DNA of 64,000 nt from Corbicula japonica (Eukaryota; Mollusca; Bivalvia; Venerida; Cyrenidae), in NCBI GenBank assembly GCA_038501625.1, contig JAZAYU010000219.1, positions 434,001-498,000 of the forward strand, written 5' to 3'. Made by a program: the position numbers and the translations under genes. Below are positions 34,508-46,604 of the stretch, in pieces. Numbering within the stretch: position 1 is the stretch's first letter; every line of letters starts with the position of its first letter. The notes beneath the pieces are model-generated. The model was not told the origin of the DNA. It saw only the letters and a program-made list of their open reading frames with translations, and did not search any database.

Positions 34508-36234
34508 ATGGCTGACGCAGTTCCTGGGCGTGTAGGAGTGAAATTGTGTCAGCCGTGCTTACGAACAAATGCAAAAATGTGGCAGATGTTTATTGTAAGG
34601 ATTGCGATGAATATCAGTGCAAAGAATGTGAGAAAATGCATAAACGATTTCCTCTTATGTCAAAACATAAGCTTGTGAAGGAACAGCAGGCTAGAGATAT
34701 AACATCAAAGTACGATACGAAAGGATTTGATCAATGCAGAGAACATAACATTCTGCTGGAGTTCTTTTGTGAAGATGAGAATGAGCCTTGCTGTGGGAAG
34801 TGTGCTGTTGTCAGTCACCGAAAATGTCGCAGTGTTGTTGAGATAGAGAAAATAGCTGGCCTAAAGAAGATCGATGTTTCTGAAATTACACGGTCGATGG
34901 TGCAAATAGAGGTCAGAGCTAAAACAATAAGAAAGCATTTGGATAGTACAAAAGAAAATGTTGCCAGGAATGCCTCCGAAATTAACGTTAAAATTCAAAC
35001 GATGCAAGATCAAATAAATGAAATGTTCGAGAAATTGAAACATTCCGTTGCAAATGATATCGCTGTTTTCCAAAACCATGCATTTGACGACTTTGATACC
35101 AAATTGTCTGAAAACGACAGCTGTATTGCTGATGTGAAACAAATCGTTGCACAGGTACAAGCAGTTTCTGAACAAGGAACCCCAGTCCAACAGCTTATCA
35201 TGGCCAAACACTTTAAAGACCAATGTGCTGAACTGCAGCTAAAATTAGATAAAGCATATGCTGGATTACGCGACATCGTTTTGAAATTCGAATTTGAGGA
35301 TTCTTTGAAATTGCCACCTGAAAACAATACCACACCGGGGACGCTCACAATGAAATTCATCAATAAAGGTCCTAACATGGTTACTGATGTCGCTGTCGGC
35401 TTAGAGAAAGAACGAAAAGTAAAGCTGAATCTACTGGGTTCATTTGACTTGAATAAATGCGGAGGTGATGTAAAGGAACCGTTGTACAGTGGCCTTGATT
35501 TCCTTCCAGATGGTAGACTGGTCGCTGTCGATAATAAGAACCAGAAATGTGTTATATATAATGAGAATCTGGACAAAATAAACGATTTTCAATTGACCTT
35601 GAATCCAAAATCTGTTGTTGCTGTGTCTGAAGTGGAAGTTGCAATTACGAGCGGAAGAGCTAAACAACTAATTGTTCTCAAAATTTCTAAACAAAACGAA
35701 TTCACAGTTTGTCGGAAGTGCAAATTAACAAAAAACTATCAATCCGTATGTATGATAGACGAAGGCGATATGCTTGTAGGATGCTACGATAATCCTCAAC
35801 CTCTTTGTGTTGTATCACTGAGGGGAGAAGAAAGAGAAATTGGTATACAGTTGCCCACAAAGACATATCCTTCTGAAAGCAGTGAAGTTACTTACATAAG
35901 GAATCGTAATAAGGTTGCATTTTCTGACAGATTTGCGAACACCGTTTACATATACGATATGGCCAACGGCACAAGAGTCGATGTCAAGGACGAGAAGATC
36001 ATCAAGCAACCACGTGGTTTGGCGGTCGGTCCTGCAGACTGTATCTTTGTCTGCAGTGAAAGCACAAACTCCATAGTGCAGATATCTCATACAGGACAGA
36101 TATTGTCCTCACATGTACTGGACATAAAGTATCCATGTAGTGTTTGTGTATCCAAGGATAACTTGCAACTTGCAGTCTCCAATTACTTTAAGCGGAAGAT
36201 GAAGTTGCAGCTGTTTAGCATTGAAGTTATATAA
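34508..36234 (+). CDS. TRIM-like protein: two B-boxes, coiled coil, beta-propeller (RING-less); one-base lesion near start
   Basis: The natural start is ATG at 34508 (MADAVPGRVGVKLCQPC), which supplies the first CxxC of B-box 1. That frame is lost in an A5 run at 34573-34577, where one more A would be needed, and the rest is read from the next frame (continuous from 34546 to the stop at 36234, 562 codons). B-box 1 continues with YCKDCDEYQCKEC; B-box 2 has C64, H67, C75, C83, C86, H91. A coiled coil covers roughly residues 100-250. The C-terminal half resembles an NHL-like propeller (GLDFLPDGRLVAVD, QPRGLAVGPADCIFVC). No RING, so E3 ligase activity is not expected on its own. Bivalves have expanded sets of such TRIM-like genes, often linked to immunity. 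The gene is intronless; AATAAA at 36653 may be the poly(A) signal. Confidence 0.85.
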
Positions 36235-36239
36235 TCATG

Positions 36240-37390
36240 GACTGTTTTGTCAATACAATCTAAAATGTTGACTTTATGAATTTTAATGTCGAACGATCTC
36301 GAGCATTTTATAATATCAACTTTGTTTAGCATAAAAATTGATTATCTTCAAAAAATAATCAAAATCGTTTTTCAGTTTCGAAAAACCATAGAATTGTATG
36401 TGCAAATTATTTGTTGCAAAAATGGGAATGCGAGATTATAGCTTGTGTTCCTTCTGTAACGAATCTGAAAAGACAATTGCACACCAATTTCATGATTGTC
36501 GAATAATTCAAGTCTTCTAGCATTATGTAAAAACACGGATACAAAGGATAGTAAATATACTATAGTATTAATCTGGTCAAAAACGGATATTATTTTGGGA
36601 AGCAGATCATTAAAACTGTCTAAAGTAAATTCCAAATATTAAAAAAATCTAAAATAAATATATAAATACATAAGCGAAACATTATCAATTGTAAAATGGA
36701 AATTCTGAATCATCGACAGAATTGCTCAAAAATAAGGTTTTCTTACTGTTTAAAGTTGGAAAAATTACAACGCCAAAAAGTCTTTTGAGATTAAAAAGCT
36801 TGAAAAAATATTTACCTCGGTATCTGCACTAATACACACAGACAACGTGTAGAAATAAAAAATATTATATAATTATGTATTTTTTTATGTATGTATGTGA
36901 CAAGTTTTTGCTCATCTTCCCTCTTTACAGTCCTAATTTCTGATACTCTTAGATAAGGAAAAGTCACCCACCAAATGACTTTATTCCTTAAAAAAATATT
37001 TGAATGTTGAATTATTACCTCCCTTGATTTCATACCATGTCATTCTTTGGGGGATAAGGTTTGTCTCTTGCATTGTTATCTAGGCGCTGTCGTCGTATAT
37101 GAATGACTATGGGTTATCTATACATTTTATATTAGTATCAAACTGAAATGTTTCAAATATCGGTACATGCCATTAATATGAACATTCGATCAAAATATTA
37201 TTAAATGATAACTATAATATCAAAACATTGTGCCCTACACCTGCTATATAACTGACGACGTCAGCCAAATACACCCTGTAATCAAAAAATAAATATTAAC
37301 TGTTAAATATAGTTATTGATCATGTCTTCGTGTGATACCATTGTTTATATACATACCAATATGTGAACACAGTCGGTAAATAAAGTAAAT
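36240..37390. other. Intergenic spacer between TRIM-like genes
   Basis: AT-rich, no domain in any frame. Contains the possible poly(A) signal of the first gene at 36653-36658. Confidence 0.5.
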
Positions 37391-37393
37391 AAA

Positions 37394-37936
37394 ATGGCCC
37401 ATAATGCGGAGTTGAAGTTCTGCCACCCATGTTCGCGAAAGGATACCAAGACTGAAGCCAGTATTTACTGTGAGGATTGTGGTGAGTATCAGTGTAAAGA
37501 CTGCGCTAACGGGCATCAAATCTACTCCGTCATGTCCAAACATAAGATGGTTAATGCGAGCGAAGCTAAATATTTGACCTTAAGGTACGATATGAAGGGT
37601 TTTGATCAATGTAAAGAACATCAGAAGCTACTGGAATTCTTTTGTGAAGATAAAAAGGAGCCTTGCTGTAAACAATGTGCCATCTTAAATCACTTTATCG
37701 AGCTTAATAAAGTATCAGTTTTAGAAAATGTTAGAGAATTTTGTGATATAAAAAGAGAAATGGTAAAAATAGAAGAAAAGGCAGAAACTATCAGGCAACA
37801 TCCCAGTAAGCATTTCATATTGGTCCAATATGGGCCCCATGTTGTTTTCCATATAGGCCCAAGATGTTTAAACCATAATGGCCCCAGATGGGATTTGCAA
37901 ACGGGATTTAAGTGGGTCCCATGTGGGCTGAAATAA
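37394..37936 (+). pseudogene. Truncated TRIM-like paralogue with repeat-derived tail
   Basis: It starts MAHNAELKFCHPCSRKDTK and keeps B-box 1 (YCEDCGEYQCKDC) in frame, unlike its neighbour. B-box 2 (FDQCKEHQKLLEFFCEDKKE, CCKQCAILNH) then loses the final HxxC spacing, and the coiled coil stops at about residue 135 (AETIRQHPSK). From about 37801 the frame runs into a GGGTCCCATGTGGGC-type repeat that supplies the last ~45 residues and the stop. No propeller follows. Residues shared with the first gene (SKHKMV, YDMKGFDQC, LLEFFCED) show a tandem duplication. It may be a dead copy or a short dominant B-box protein; I favour dead. Confidence 0.8.
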
Positions 37937-38120
37937 GGGTCCCATGTTGGCCCTTTCTGGGCTAATGTGGACCTACTTAAGGGTCCCATGTGGGCTCTGT
38001 CTGGGCTAATGTGGAATGTGGACCTACATAAGGGTCCAATGTGGGCTCTGTCTGGGCTAATGTGGGCCTACATGGGCATGCATAATGCATTAATGGGCCC
38101 TGTATATGGACCCATTCAAG
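37801..38120 (+). repeat. GGGTCCCATGTGGGCT tandem repeat
   Basis: Starts CCCAGTAAGCATTTCATATTGG; units of about 45-58 bp containing AAGGGTCCCATGTGGGCTC and TGTCTGGGCTAATGTGG recur near 37935, 37979 and 38030. This insertion ends the second TRIM-like gene. Confidence 0.8.
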
Positions 38121-38636
38121 ATCCTACAATAGAAATTTAGTTAAAGCATCCATTTTGGACATTATAAGTTGAATACGAAAACAACATAATATTTACCATT
38201 TGAACAATTTATTAAGTCTTCATTATGAATTTTGTTTGAAACAATACTAAATATGCATTAATTTGTAAAGATCTAGCATATAACACACTCATTATGCATA
38301 TATGTAAGGTATATATAGTCATGAAATGCTAGATGCCACATATAAAATTGATCACAAGTAAATTATGTTCAACTTGATATTTGGTAAATGAAAGCCATAT
38401 TTTTAGAATAAATCTCAAAATTTTAACAGAGGTACTGCATGACTAGATACATCTTTAAAACAAATACATATAATTCAAACTATCTTCCAAAAAAGTAATT
38501 TTGTTCAACTGAAACTACAATAAAGATTTTAACACAAATATGTAAACAGCAGCAAGAAAAATCAAAACAATTACAAAATAAAAATAAGTATAGCATTTTG
38601 CAAATGTGGTAGCTAAATCTGGCAACTCTGAATTAA
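38121..38636. other. Non-coding AT-rich spacer
   Basis: Nothing recognised. Confidence 0.4.
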
Positions 38637-39004
38637 ACAAGAGCTGTCGTTAGGACAGTGTGCACGACTATATGCTGCTTTTTCTTAGGAATGAATGCAT
38701 TAATAGTCTCTCTCTATAGATTTCAATGCGAGACACAGATACATTTCTAACCAAAATATCCACCCAGTATCATGGTTCCCACCTGATTAAAGAAAATCCC
38801 AAACATTTACTTTACACAGAACTAGTTTTACACAGCAATTTCAAAAGTACTATACAATATTTCTTAAAATATAACTTCTTTCAAGCACGAGAGAAAAAAG
38901 TCTCACACGTGAGAAAAAAGTCTTACACAAGGGAGACAAAAGGTACAAATCCCTTTGCTTTTCATAATCGAAGTTTATTCATTACAGGCTGTCATTTTCA
39001 TTTC

Positions 39005-39192
39005 TTAACCCTTTACTCCATGGATACGCCTTTATCACATGGATGACCAGTGTAGATCCAGATCAGCTGACACAGCTGTGATGTCTGATCAGGATCTACA
39101 CTGTTCGCTTACTGGTCAGAAATAACTTAATGCATATATGGCGAACAGTGTAGATCCTGATCAGTGTACAGATGCCCATAGAATAAAGGGAT
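39005..39192. repeat. Palindromic MITE family A, well-preserved copy
   Basis: Left end TTAACCCTTTACTCCATGG; interior GACCAGTGTAGATCCAGATC and its inverse GCGAACAGTGTAGATCCTG; right end GAATAAAGGGATAA. Confidence 0.85.
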
Positions 39193-39265
39193 AATGACAT
39201 TTTTTTAGTTTTAAAAGATGCTATTAAATATATAAACCGATGTCGTAATGTTAAAATAATTAAAA

Positions 39266-39360
39266 TGGCTAACAGTAGAAGCTCGACATAAGTTTCATAT
39301 TGCTGTTACGACATACAAAGCTCTTCATAGAATTGCACCTGAATACAAAAATGCACTTTC
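39266..39360 (+). pseudogene. LINE reverse-transcriptase C-terminal fragment
   Basis: Plus-strand translation gives WLTVEARHKFHIAVTTYKAL followed by HRIAPEYKNAL, which matches the common WLPV..RI.FK...TYKALHG.AP.Y segment after the RT domain of CR1/jockey-like LINEs. About 32 codons only, with no further frame on either side. Confidence 0.6.
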
Positions 39361-39719
39361 AAAAATGGGCAAAAGTCCATCTTGACACAAACAAGTAGTC
39401 ATCAGCACAAGTTCAGCAATATAATTTGAAAGTTTCATGAAGAAATATTGAGAAATGGCCAAGTTATAGCTTGAACATTAAGTTTTCATTAAATAATCCA
39501 AGTACAAAAAAGAGGCATAAGTCCATCAAATGTGACCTTGATCTATAGAATTTGGCATCCTCATGAGCGTTTTGTCATAAGCAATATCATTTGAAAGTTT
39601 CATAACGTAATATTAAGAAATGGCAAAGTAATAGCCAATGTTAAGTTTTCGTGACGGACGGACAGAGCGATCCCTATGTATCGTCATTTCTTCGAAAGGC
39701 TGACACAAAAACGGAATAC

Positions 39720-40718
39720 CTAAAACAAACATTATAATCGTTGATATACAGACATGGAATTCAATAACAGAAATCACCAGAAATTCTGTCTCTTTTAATG
39801 CCTTTTAGTATCTTTACCAACTATCTTTAATGAGTAATTACAGCACATTATAAAACACAGGTGTTGCTCTTCATTTTATTAAGTCGGTCATGCATTTTAA
39901 ATGTTTAATATTGCTATTTTGTCATTGTTAATATGCAAGTACATTTTGCCTTTAATGTATTTGCATAATTAATGTTTTGGAAAATAAACATAGTATTACT
40001 TTCATAACCATGCTCATTCGTTCAAGAAATGTTAAATTTTCATTATCGCCGGTGGTATAGCAACATGGATGCTCTGTATTTACATGAATTAAATATTACT
40101 GTCACTGTAACCACTGTCATTTGTTGTTGCACAGATTTAATTAGACCGGTTTTTTCTGCAACCATCCCGATCCCGCGCTCCCGACAGCCATCTCCTCCCC
40201 TCCACCTCCATGTTCTTCTTATTTGACTGGTTGGTAGAAGGATTTTTTTAAAGACACCCTGAAAGAAATTTCAATAATTTATTTTACTAAAATTAATAAA
40301 TTATATAATAATAAATATTAAGGAATCCTGGTCTGGTATACAAGAAATTCACTGCTGATATTTCTCCATTTTGTTCTCAAATGAAATGTGCCAAGTGCTT
40401 TTTTGTTTCTTGTTAAAACAGATATACATGTAACAAAGAAATGAAGAACTGCTAAGTAAAACATATAACATGTGAATTTATTCATAACAGAGATAATAAT
40501 AGTGAATGTGCATCAAAACCTGATGTCCTGTTGACCTTTAACCTTCAAATATGACCTTGAGCATACACAAAAAACAACTGACAGATGGAAAATAGCAATC
40601 ATATAGTCCCTGAACTGTCTTTGGACTGGTAGGAGAATAACCGTTTATTGACGTTCAGTTTACTATTTTCTTTTACGATTTACCGGATAACCCTTTTAAA
40701 AAACTTTATATAATATTC
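39720..40718. other. Non-coding stretch
   Basis: Expected downstream exons of the DUF4806-type gene (minus strand) were looked for and not found. No other feature. Confidence 0.4.
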
Positions 40719-40722
40719 TTAC

Positions 40723-41446
40723 CACAGATGAAAAGCTCTCCGGTACACAGAGTGTTCCTCCAGGTAATTCATGTCCTCTACAGTTGTAAGAGGGAAATTT
40801 AATCCATCTGGGAGACACGCTGGACTGTCGTATTCTGTAGTGCCTCCTTTCGAAAGAATCAGCTTTAGAAGACAATTGTTTTCTTTCACATCCTCCCTCA
40901 AAGATTCAAGCATAGTAAAAATGCGAGAATCACTTGCTGAAAAAATTTAATTTCAAAATGAATCCTAACTTTTCTAGACAAAATTATTAATTTAAAATAA
41001 AGCAATTGTCTACAACAAACTTTCAACCATATTTTTTTTCATTTGGTAATGTTTTAAAGCATACATGCTGACTAGAAGAAATTACTTTATATCCAGTGGT
41101 AGTATTATCACAGTATGTATTCAATTGTTGGTTTTCTACTACGATACATATAATGTTGTGAGACAAGCCTATCACTTCACTCTACATAATTGTTAATATC
41201 TCCGCTCCATTAATTACTATTAAAATGAAGTAACCTTGAGCCAATCGAGATGTGAGTGGCGTTTCCGAGGTTATACTACTGCCTGATGGTGAGACTGATG
41301 AAACTGTCGGCAATCTTGGTGATGGCAAGACTAATCGTGGCGGGGGTGATGACATCGAATTTCCTGGAGAATTCTGTACCAGGGTAACTTTTTTTCCCTT
41401 TTTAATGGTCTCATCCTCCGATGATGAACTGTCGGTCTCAAACAGC
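40723..41446 (-). CDS. Probable DUF4806-type gene, two internal exons seen
   Basis: Exon 41235-41446 (AG acceptor, GT donor) reads RLFETDSSSSEDETIKKGKK, then Ser/Pro-rich SMSSPPPRLVLPSP and SETPLTSRLAQ. Exon 40723-40936 reads SRIFTMLESLREDVKENNCL, then LPDGLNFPLTTVEDMNYLEE and YRRAFHLW before a GTAAGA donor. The pattern of a short coiled stretch followed by 'LP.G..FPL.T.EDM..LE' is how DUF4806 domains begin. Neither the first nor the last exons could be placed, so the gene is partial here. Function unknown; the family is common in invertebrates and often in repeat-rich places. Confidence 0.5.
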
Positions 41447-41671
41447 CTAGCTTACAGTGCTCTCACTGCTCTGTTGATAGTAATAATGGAGATTAGTTGA
41501 GTGAACATTCTTTTAGTTCACGACAAGTGCGTGATGGATTGTTTATATAGTATTTATATAAAATGGTTATTTCATAACAAAACTGCTTGTTCAATCAGCT
41601 TAACGTAACTTAATCTACTATTACGTAAAATCTTCCAAAAGGGAAGTCAGTTATATAATTTAGGCTGTCGA

Positions 41672-41790
41672 ACACTTCGACCCCTAACCATTTCGACCCC
41701 TTACCTTTTCGATCCCTAAGACATCTCGACCCCTGCCACTTCGACACCTAGGACATTTCGACCCCTCATTTTCTCGGCCCCTTATTTTAT
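41672..41790 (+). repeat. TTTCGACCCCTNA short tandem repeat
   Basis: Seven or so diverged units of about 17 bp: CTTCGACCCCTAACC, ATTTCGACCCC, TTTTCGATCCCTAAGAC and so on. Confidence 0.85.
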
Positions 41791-41799
41791 AAATCCGAA

Positions 41800-44500
41800 A
41801 AAATATTTAATTTTGCATGATATTGCATTTACTTTTTGACATCATGTTTATAAACGTATTACAGAGATATATTGGACAGCGGGACAATAATCTAACGACA
41901 TCGCAGATTATTTCAAAATGAGCTGAATAAAAACAAATATCCGGTTTTAAATCTCTGGAAAAAAGAAGCAATCTTCTATGTTTTAAACAGAATTTAATTC
42001 AACGACAAATACATATACACAAATAATTGCAATAACAAACATACATGTACGAGCCAAACAAATACAATTAATACCTATCACATCGTAGTAAAAACCGAAT
42101 TATGCATTTACAGTGCAATGACATAATAATAATATAATTTCCGTATAATTCAAATGAATTCAGAGATATGCTTTAAATGTAGAGATTGTAATTTGTGGAT
42201 TGCATTTTAAATCAATTTTCCATACATTTTTTTTATTTTAATTTTTAATTTGTAAATGGTAAAAATTATACTTAAAATGTAACTTTTACAACTAATTTTA
42301 AAGCAACTTATTTAAGATTATTTTTGCTGATTTTGGGTATTTGTGAATTTATCGGCCCAAGCATGTTGAAATGCACATGTTTAATATTTGATTTTTAAAA
42401 AATGAAAAGACATCGACTGGGCTGCTATTCTAGTACATTTTTTTAAGTCTCTTTGTGTGACGATTTTAATTTATTTATGCATTTTTCTTACAATTATCAA
42501 CTTTTTGTGACTTAATATGACAGATTGTTAATACACAAAGTGTCACATATTTCTAACCTGTTGATTTACCTGGGGTCCATAGTCCTTTGTAACAATTATC
42601 ACCTTTCTAGACTTCCGTCTGGACAATAATATTAATTATCGGATTGAAATGGTGATACCAACACACAAATAACCTTTCCTTTGATTAAATGCTTTATTAA
42701 AAAAAGAACAGATTTTGAAGAATCATCTCAATTTATGATTATAAAACACAAAATAGTATGACACACTGTCTGAATCCATACCAAACTTTTATTTATTTTG
42801 TAAAATCAGATTTTGATTTACAACTGTAACGCAAAAAACAATAACGCATCCTAATTTCTAAATTTCATTAATAATTTTTTTTAACTTGTTGATTTCTGCA
42901 TAACAAATAAGTAAAATTGTTGATGGATTTGTCAAAACAGTTACAGTGTTTTATGTGAATAATAAACAAAATACATGTATTACTAGATTACAAAGGGACC
43001 ATCATATAACTTGTGGGATTAGGTTTGACGCATGTTACATACGCAATAATTAAATTCCAGCGAAATCACACCCTTTTATAGTATGTTAAAAAAAAGAAAT
43101 ATACAAAGTTCAATTATATCTTTAACGCGAAAACTTGGCCCGCGAAACATAATGATACCACAGCAATATTTTAACGCCCAGTTGTTCACCATATAAACCT
43201 TATAAACAATTTCTACATTTAGTAATCGAAATTTTATTGTATCATGAATGATTAAACATAAAATCCTTTTTATTAAATTGAATTTTATCAAATTTCTATA
43301 CGTCGTATACTGACAGGGTTTTTTTCCTTAAACTGACGCCGATAGTCGGCGTCTTCCCCTGGAAAAAAAATTCCCCAACAAAAGTCACTTTTCCCTTGTA
43401 AAGTGATATTTTTTATCAACACGTAAACAGCAGCTTAATTTATAGTTATGTTTAATCTATGTCATCTAAAATCTGCACAATTTTCACGAATATTTGTTAG
43501 AAATTAGGTACTAACGAAACCGAGTAATATTTGACGAATGTTACTAAATTTAGATTCGATACGTCACAGAAACTGCATCCTGGTCGTCAACTTTAACATT
43601 ACTGGGACTGGATTATCGTCGTGTTCGGAATAAAGGCATTCTACCTTCCAGTTTTAAATTGATTTTACAACAGATGAGTACCGTCAGCGAGCGTATGGCC
43701 GTAAATTACGGCTAAAATACGACTCGTCCGCCGAATTTCTCGGTAACATACGTCCCGCGCACTTCCGAATAAGAAAATCACAACCATCGACGTAGGCAGT
43801 CCTAGTAAATTTAAACCCCAGATGTGCCAGTTGATCTGTATCTACATTTTTTGCCCATGAAGGATTAACAATCAATTTAATGTTAAATCTTTGAATATTT
43901 CCATCCACATTTAAATTCCAGATTTTCAAAAAAGACAACAACAGTTTTTTAAAGTTCTTTAAATTTTATAGTAACAAAGTGCTCATTAGTCCAACCATCA
44001 TCAACAATCAAATTAATAGTTTACATTTATTATTAAACTCACATATTGTAAAATCATAGCCAAGAAACAAATATTATCATCACAAACACCCTTTAATTAG
44101 AATTAAGCAGTACATTATAAATGCAGAATGAAGAAGATGCAGAACATATACTGAACAGAACAAGCCATACCATTAGTATTTGAATGTATGCTAATGGAAA
44201 AAAGTCTTGTACTGTCTATTTTTATTGTTTTATATATCGCACATTAATTTGGTATTGATGAAAGGAGGACATTCAATATATGGATTTAGAGGACAATTCA
44301 AATTCAGAAACCTGATTTAAATACTTGCGATATAAAGTAGGTTCTAGGTCGTAACTTCATAAGTTTAAGAAATATTTTGAAAAATTATACCGTACAAGAC
44401 TTTTGTTTATAAGTATATATTTCGCGAACCGATTTTATTTTTTCTTTAAACAATACTGATTTTAGCAAAAGAGAAAACAATGAATGTCTTCAGGTTAAGG
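41800..44500. other. Long non-coding AT-rich stretch
   Basis: No gene recognised. One small hairpin GACGCCGA-TAG-TCGGCGTC lies at 43335-43353. An 85-codon minus-strand frame at 43684-43941 shows no domain. Confidence 0.4.
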
Positions 44501-44511
44501 ATAAACTGACC

Positions 44512-45974
44512 AGGCTAATTACTTGTAAATAGTCCACCGGATCTTCCTACTCGGGCTAGTCAGACAATGGCTGACACTAAATAGTCCCAATTTTTTTGCC
44601 TTTTGGGGGCATTAAATGGCTAGTATGGCCTGAAAGGAACATGTTAAGTAAATGAGATGCTTTTACTGACACACTGATAGCAAATTTATGTTTGGAAATG
44701 CAGTATATGAAAAAAGGCCCTGGTTTTAGGACGGCATATGTAAAACAGTTTTGAAGTTCACACAGAAGTGAAAAAAACAGACCACCGGTTTCAAGGTGTC
44801 AAATCTCTGTTAATTGATACATGACCCCTACTTTTCTTGCTGGAAATGGACAGTAGAAACAATTAGCTTTAAAAGCATGTAAGTTAGCCCTTATTAAAAT
44901 GGTACCAGCTATGATTGCCAGCCTTTTGAAACATGTCATGTTTACTATAGTTTATATAGGGAAGTCTATTTACAGGTCTTACACCTATAAGAAGTACAAG
45001 TGGAGGGCAGAATTTGAATATTTATATTGTCTGCAATGTTATTTTCCACTAAAATTGTGTGCTGACCAATTTTAAGCAAATTTGAAAGTCAAAAATCAGT
45101 ATAACTGTGTTACAGGAGGCAAACTTAGGTTTTAATTAGGTTTGGGGCCTTTTTTAACTGTTTTTGCCTTAAAAATGCCACAATTGATACCCTGTGTGGG
45201 CCATTTTGCATGCGTCAGCTCAAAAAGTGAGTTGCTTTTATTAGTTGAGATGTTTTACTATTATTCATAACCATGTTTTTGAGAAATTTGATGTTTTTCA
45301 ATTTTTATTAGAAAGAAATGATTTCTTAGGTTTAGGCGCTTGGCCGCAAACGCGTACCAGAATAGGTGGTGTTGGAAAATTCCTCATATTGAGTTCATTT
45401 TTGCTAACTGAATGCTGAAACTTGGTAGATATATTGCAAACATCATATTATTGAATAAAAACAGAAAATATAAGATATTGAAAAACACAAGTTTTCTTAT
45501 AGGCTAATTACTTGTAAATAGTCCACCGGATCTTCCTACTCGGGCTAGTCAGACAATGGCTGACACTAAATAGTCCCAATTTTTTTGCCTTTTGGGGGCA
45601 TTAAATGGCTAGTATGGCCTGAAAGGAACATGTTAAGTAAATGAGATGCTTTTACTGACACACTGATAGCAAATTTATGTTTGGAAATGCAGTATATGAA
45701 AAAAGGCCCTGGTTTTAGGACGGCATATGTAAAACAGTTTTGAAGTTCACACAGAAGTGAAAAAAACAGACCACCGGTTTCAAGGTGTCAAATCTCTGTT
45801 AATTGATACATGACCCCTACTTTTCTTGCTGGAAATGGACAGTAGAAACAATTAGCTTTAAAAGCATGTAAGTTAGCCCTTATTAAAATGGTACCAGCTA
45901 TGATTGCCAGCCTTTTGAAACATGTCATGTTTACTATAGTTTATATAGGGAAGTCTATTTACAGGTCTTACACC
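44512..45974. mobile_element. Direct-repeat unit: two 474-bp copies around an ORF-less 515-bp interior
   Basis: 44512-44985 and 45501-45974 look identical base for base over the parts compared. The interior (44986-45500) starts TATAAGAAG and ends TTCTTATA, an inverted pair. If the repeats start at the G of GGCTAATTAC and end in TTACACC, the whole is flanked by the 4-bp direct repeat ACCA. It resembles a small LTR (TRIM-type) element, yet the repeats do not begin TG or end CA. A recent 989-bp tandem duplication is the alternative. Confidence 0.7.
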
Positions 45975-46097
45975 ACCAATGAAAATTAACGTTTAAAATA
46001 TCACACTGAAGTACAACTAAATTTTTCTGCATTCAGAATATGTAGGTTTCTTTGGTAATGACTGGTGGCAATATGTGCTAGTGCGAGTGTGCTTATA

Positions 46098-46132
46098 TGT
46101 GTGTGTGTGTGTGCATGTGTGTGCTTGTGTTT
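46098..46132 (+). repeat. TG microsatellite
   Basis: TATGTGTGTGTGTGTGTGTG followed by CATGTGTGTGCTTGTG. Confidence 0.9.
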
Positions 46133-46471
46133 ATATCACAGGTCAAACATTGTGCATAGTCTGATTGTCAGCAGCTCTAATTATAACCAGGCCTAAAAGA
46201 AAATGTTTTTTTTATGCAATAATGAAAACAACTCTGACAGAAGAAACTTCATCACAGCAGACTGTAAGAGGATTGAAAACACCTGAATATCTTAATGTAT
46301 AACTGATATAGATAAGTTAGCAGTCATGGGATACTCGGTATAATACCAGCTGAGGGCTTTTTCAGGGGTTTGGGGGGAAAAGGTTTCTGCCCAAATTGGG
46401 ATTTTTTTTACACAGTATACACTGGTTTTACACTGGTTACATACTTAAATTCAAGGAATGTAGTGTCCAAT

Positions 46472-46604
46472 GTTATAAAACTGAGTTTGGAAACCAGTCT
46501 CAAATCTCAAGCATCTGATTGGCTGAAATGGCGACTGGTCGCCATTTCAGCAAATCAGATGCTTGAGATTTGAGACTGGTTTCCAATATCAGTTTTATAA
46601 CCTT
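46472..46604. repeat. Foldback MITE family B, near-perfect copy
   Basis: Left arm GTTATAAAACTGAGTTTGGA to a centre at GGCGACTGGTCGCC, right arm ending ATCAGTTTTATAACC. About 130 bp with arms of about 60. Confidence 0.9.

Larger units (their letters stand above)
38637..39706 (+). mobile_element. Pearl/Helitron-like element with nested MITE
   Basis: 5' end ACAAGAG plus hairpin CTGTCGTTAGGACAG; 3' part has GACGGACGGACAG and CATTTCTTCGAAAGGCTGAC. About one and a half core units repeat the phrases ATCATTTGAAAGTTTCATAA and AATATTAAGAAATGG. A family A MITE (39005-39192) and a LINE fragment (39266-39360) lie inside. Confidence 0.6.

Noticed and set aside
35010..36090. Minus-strand frames of 75-188 codons across the first TRIM-like gene
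   Set aside because: Shadows of the plus-strand coding sequence.
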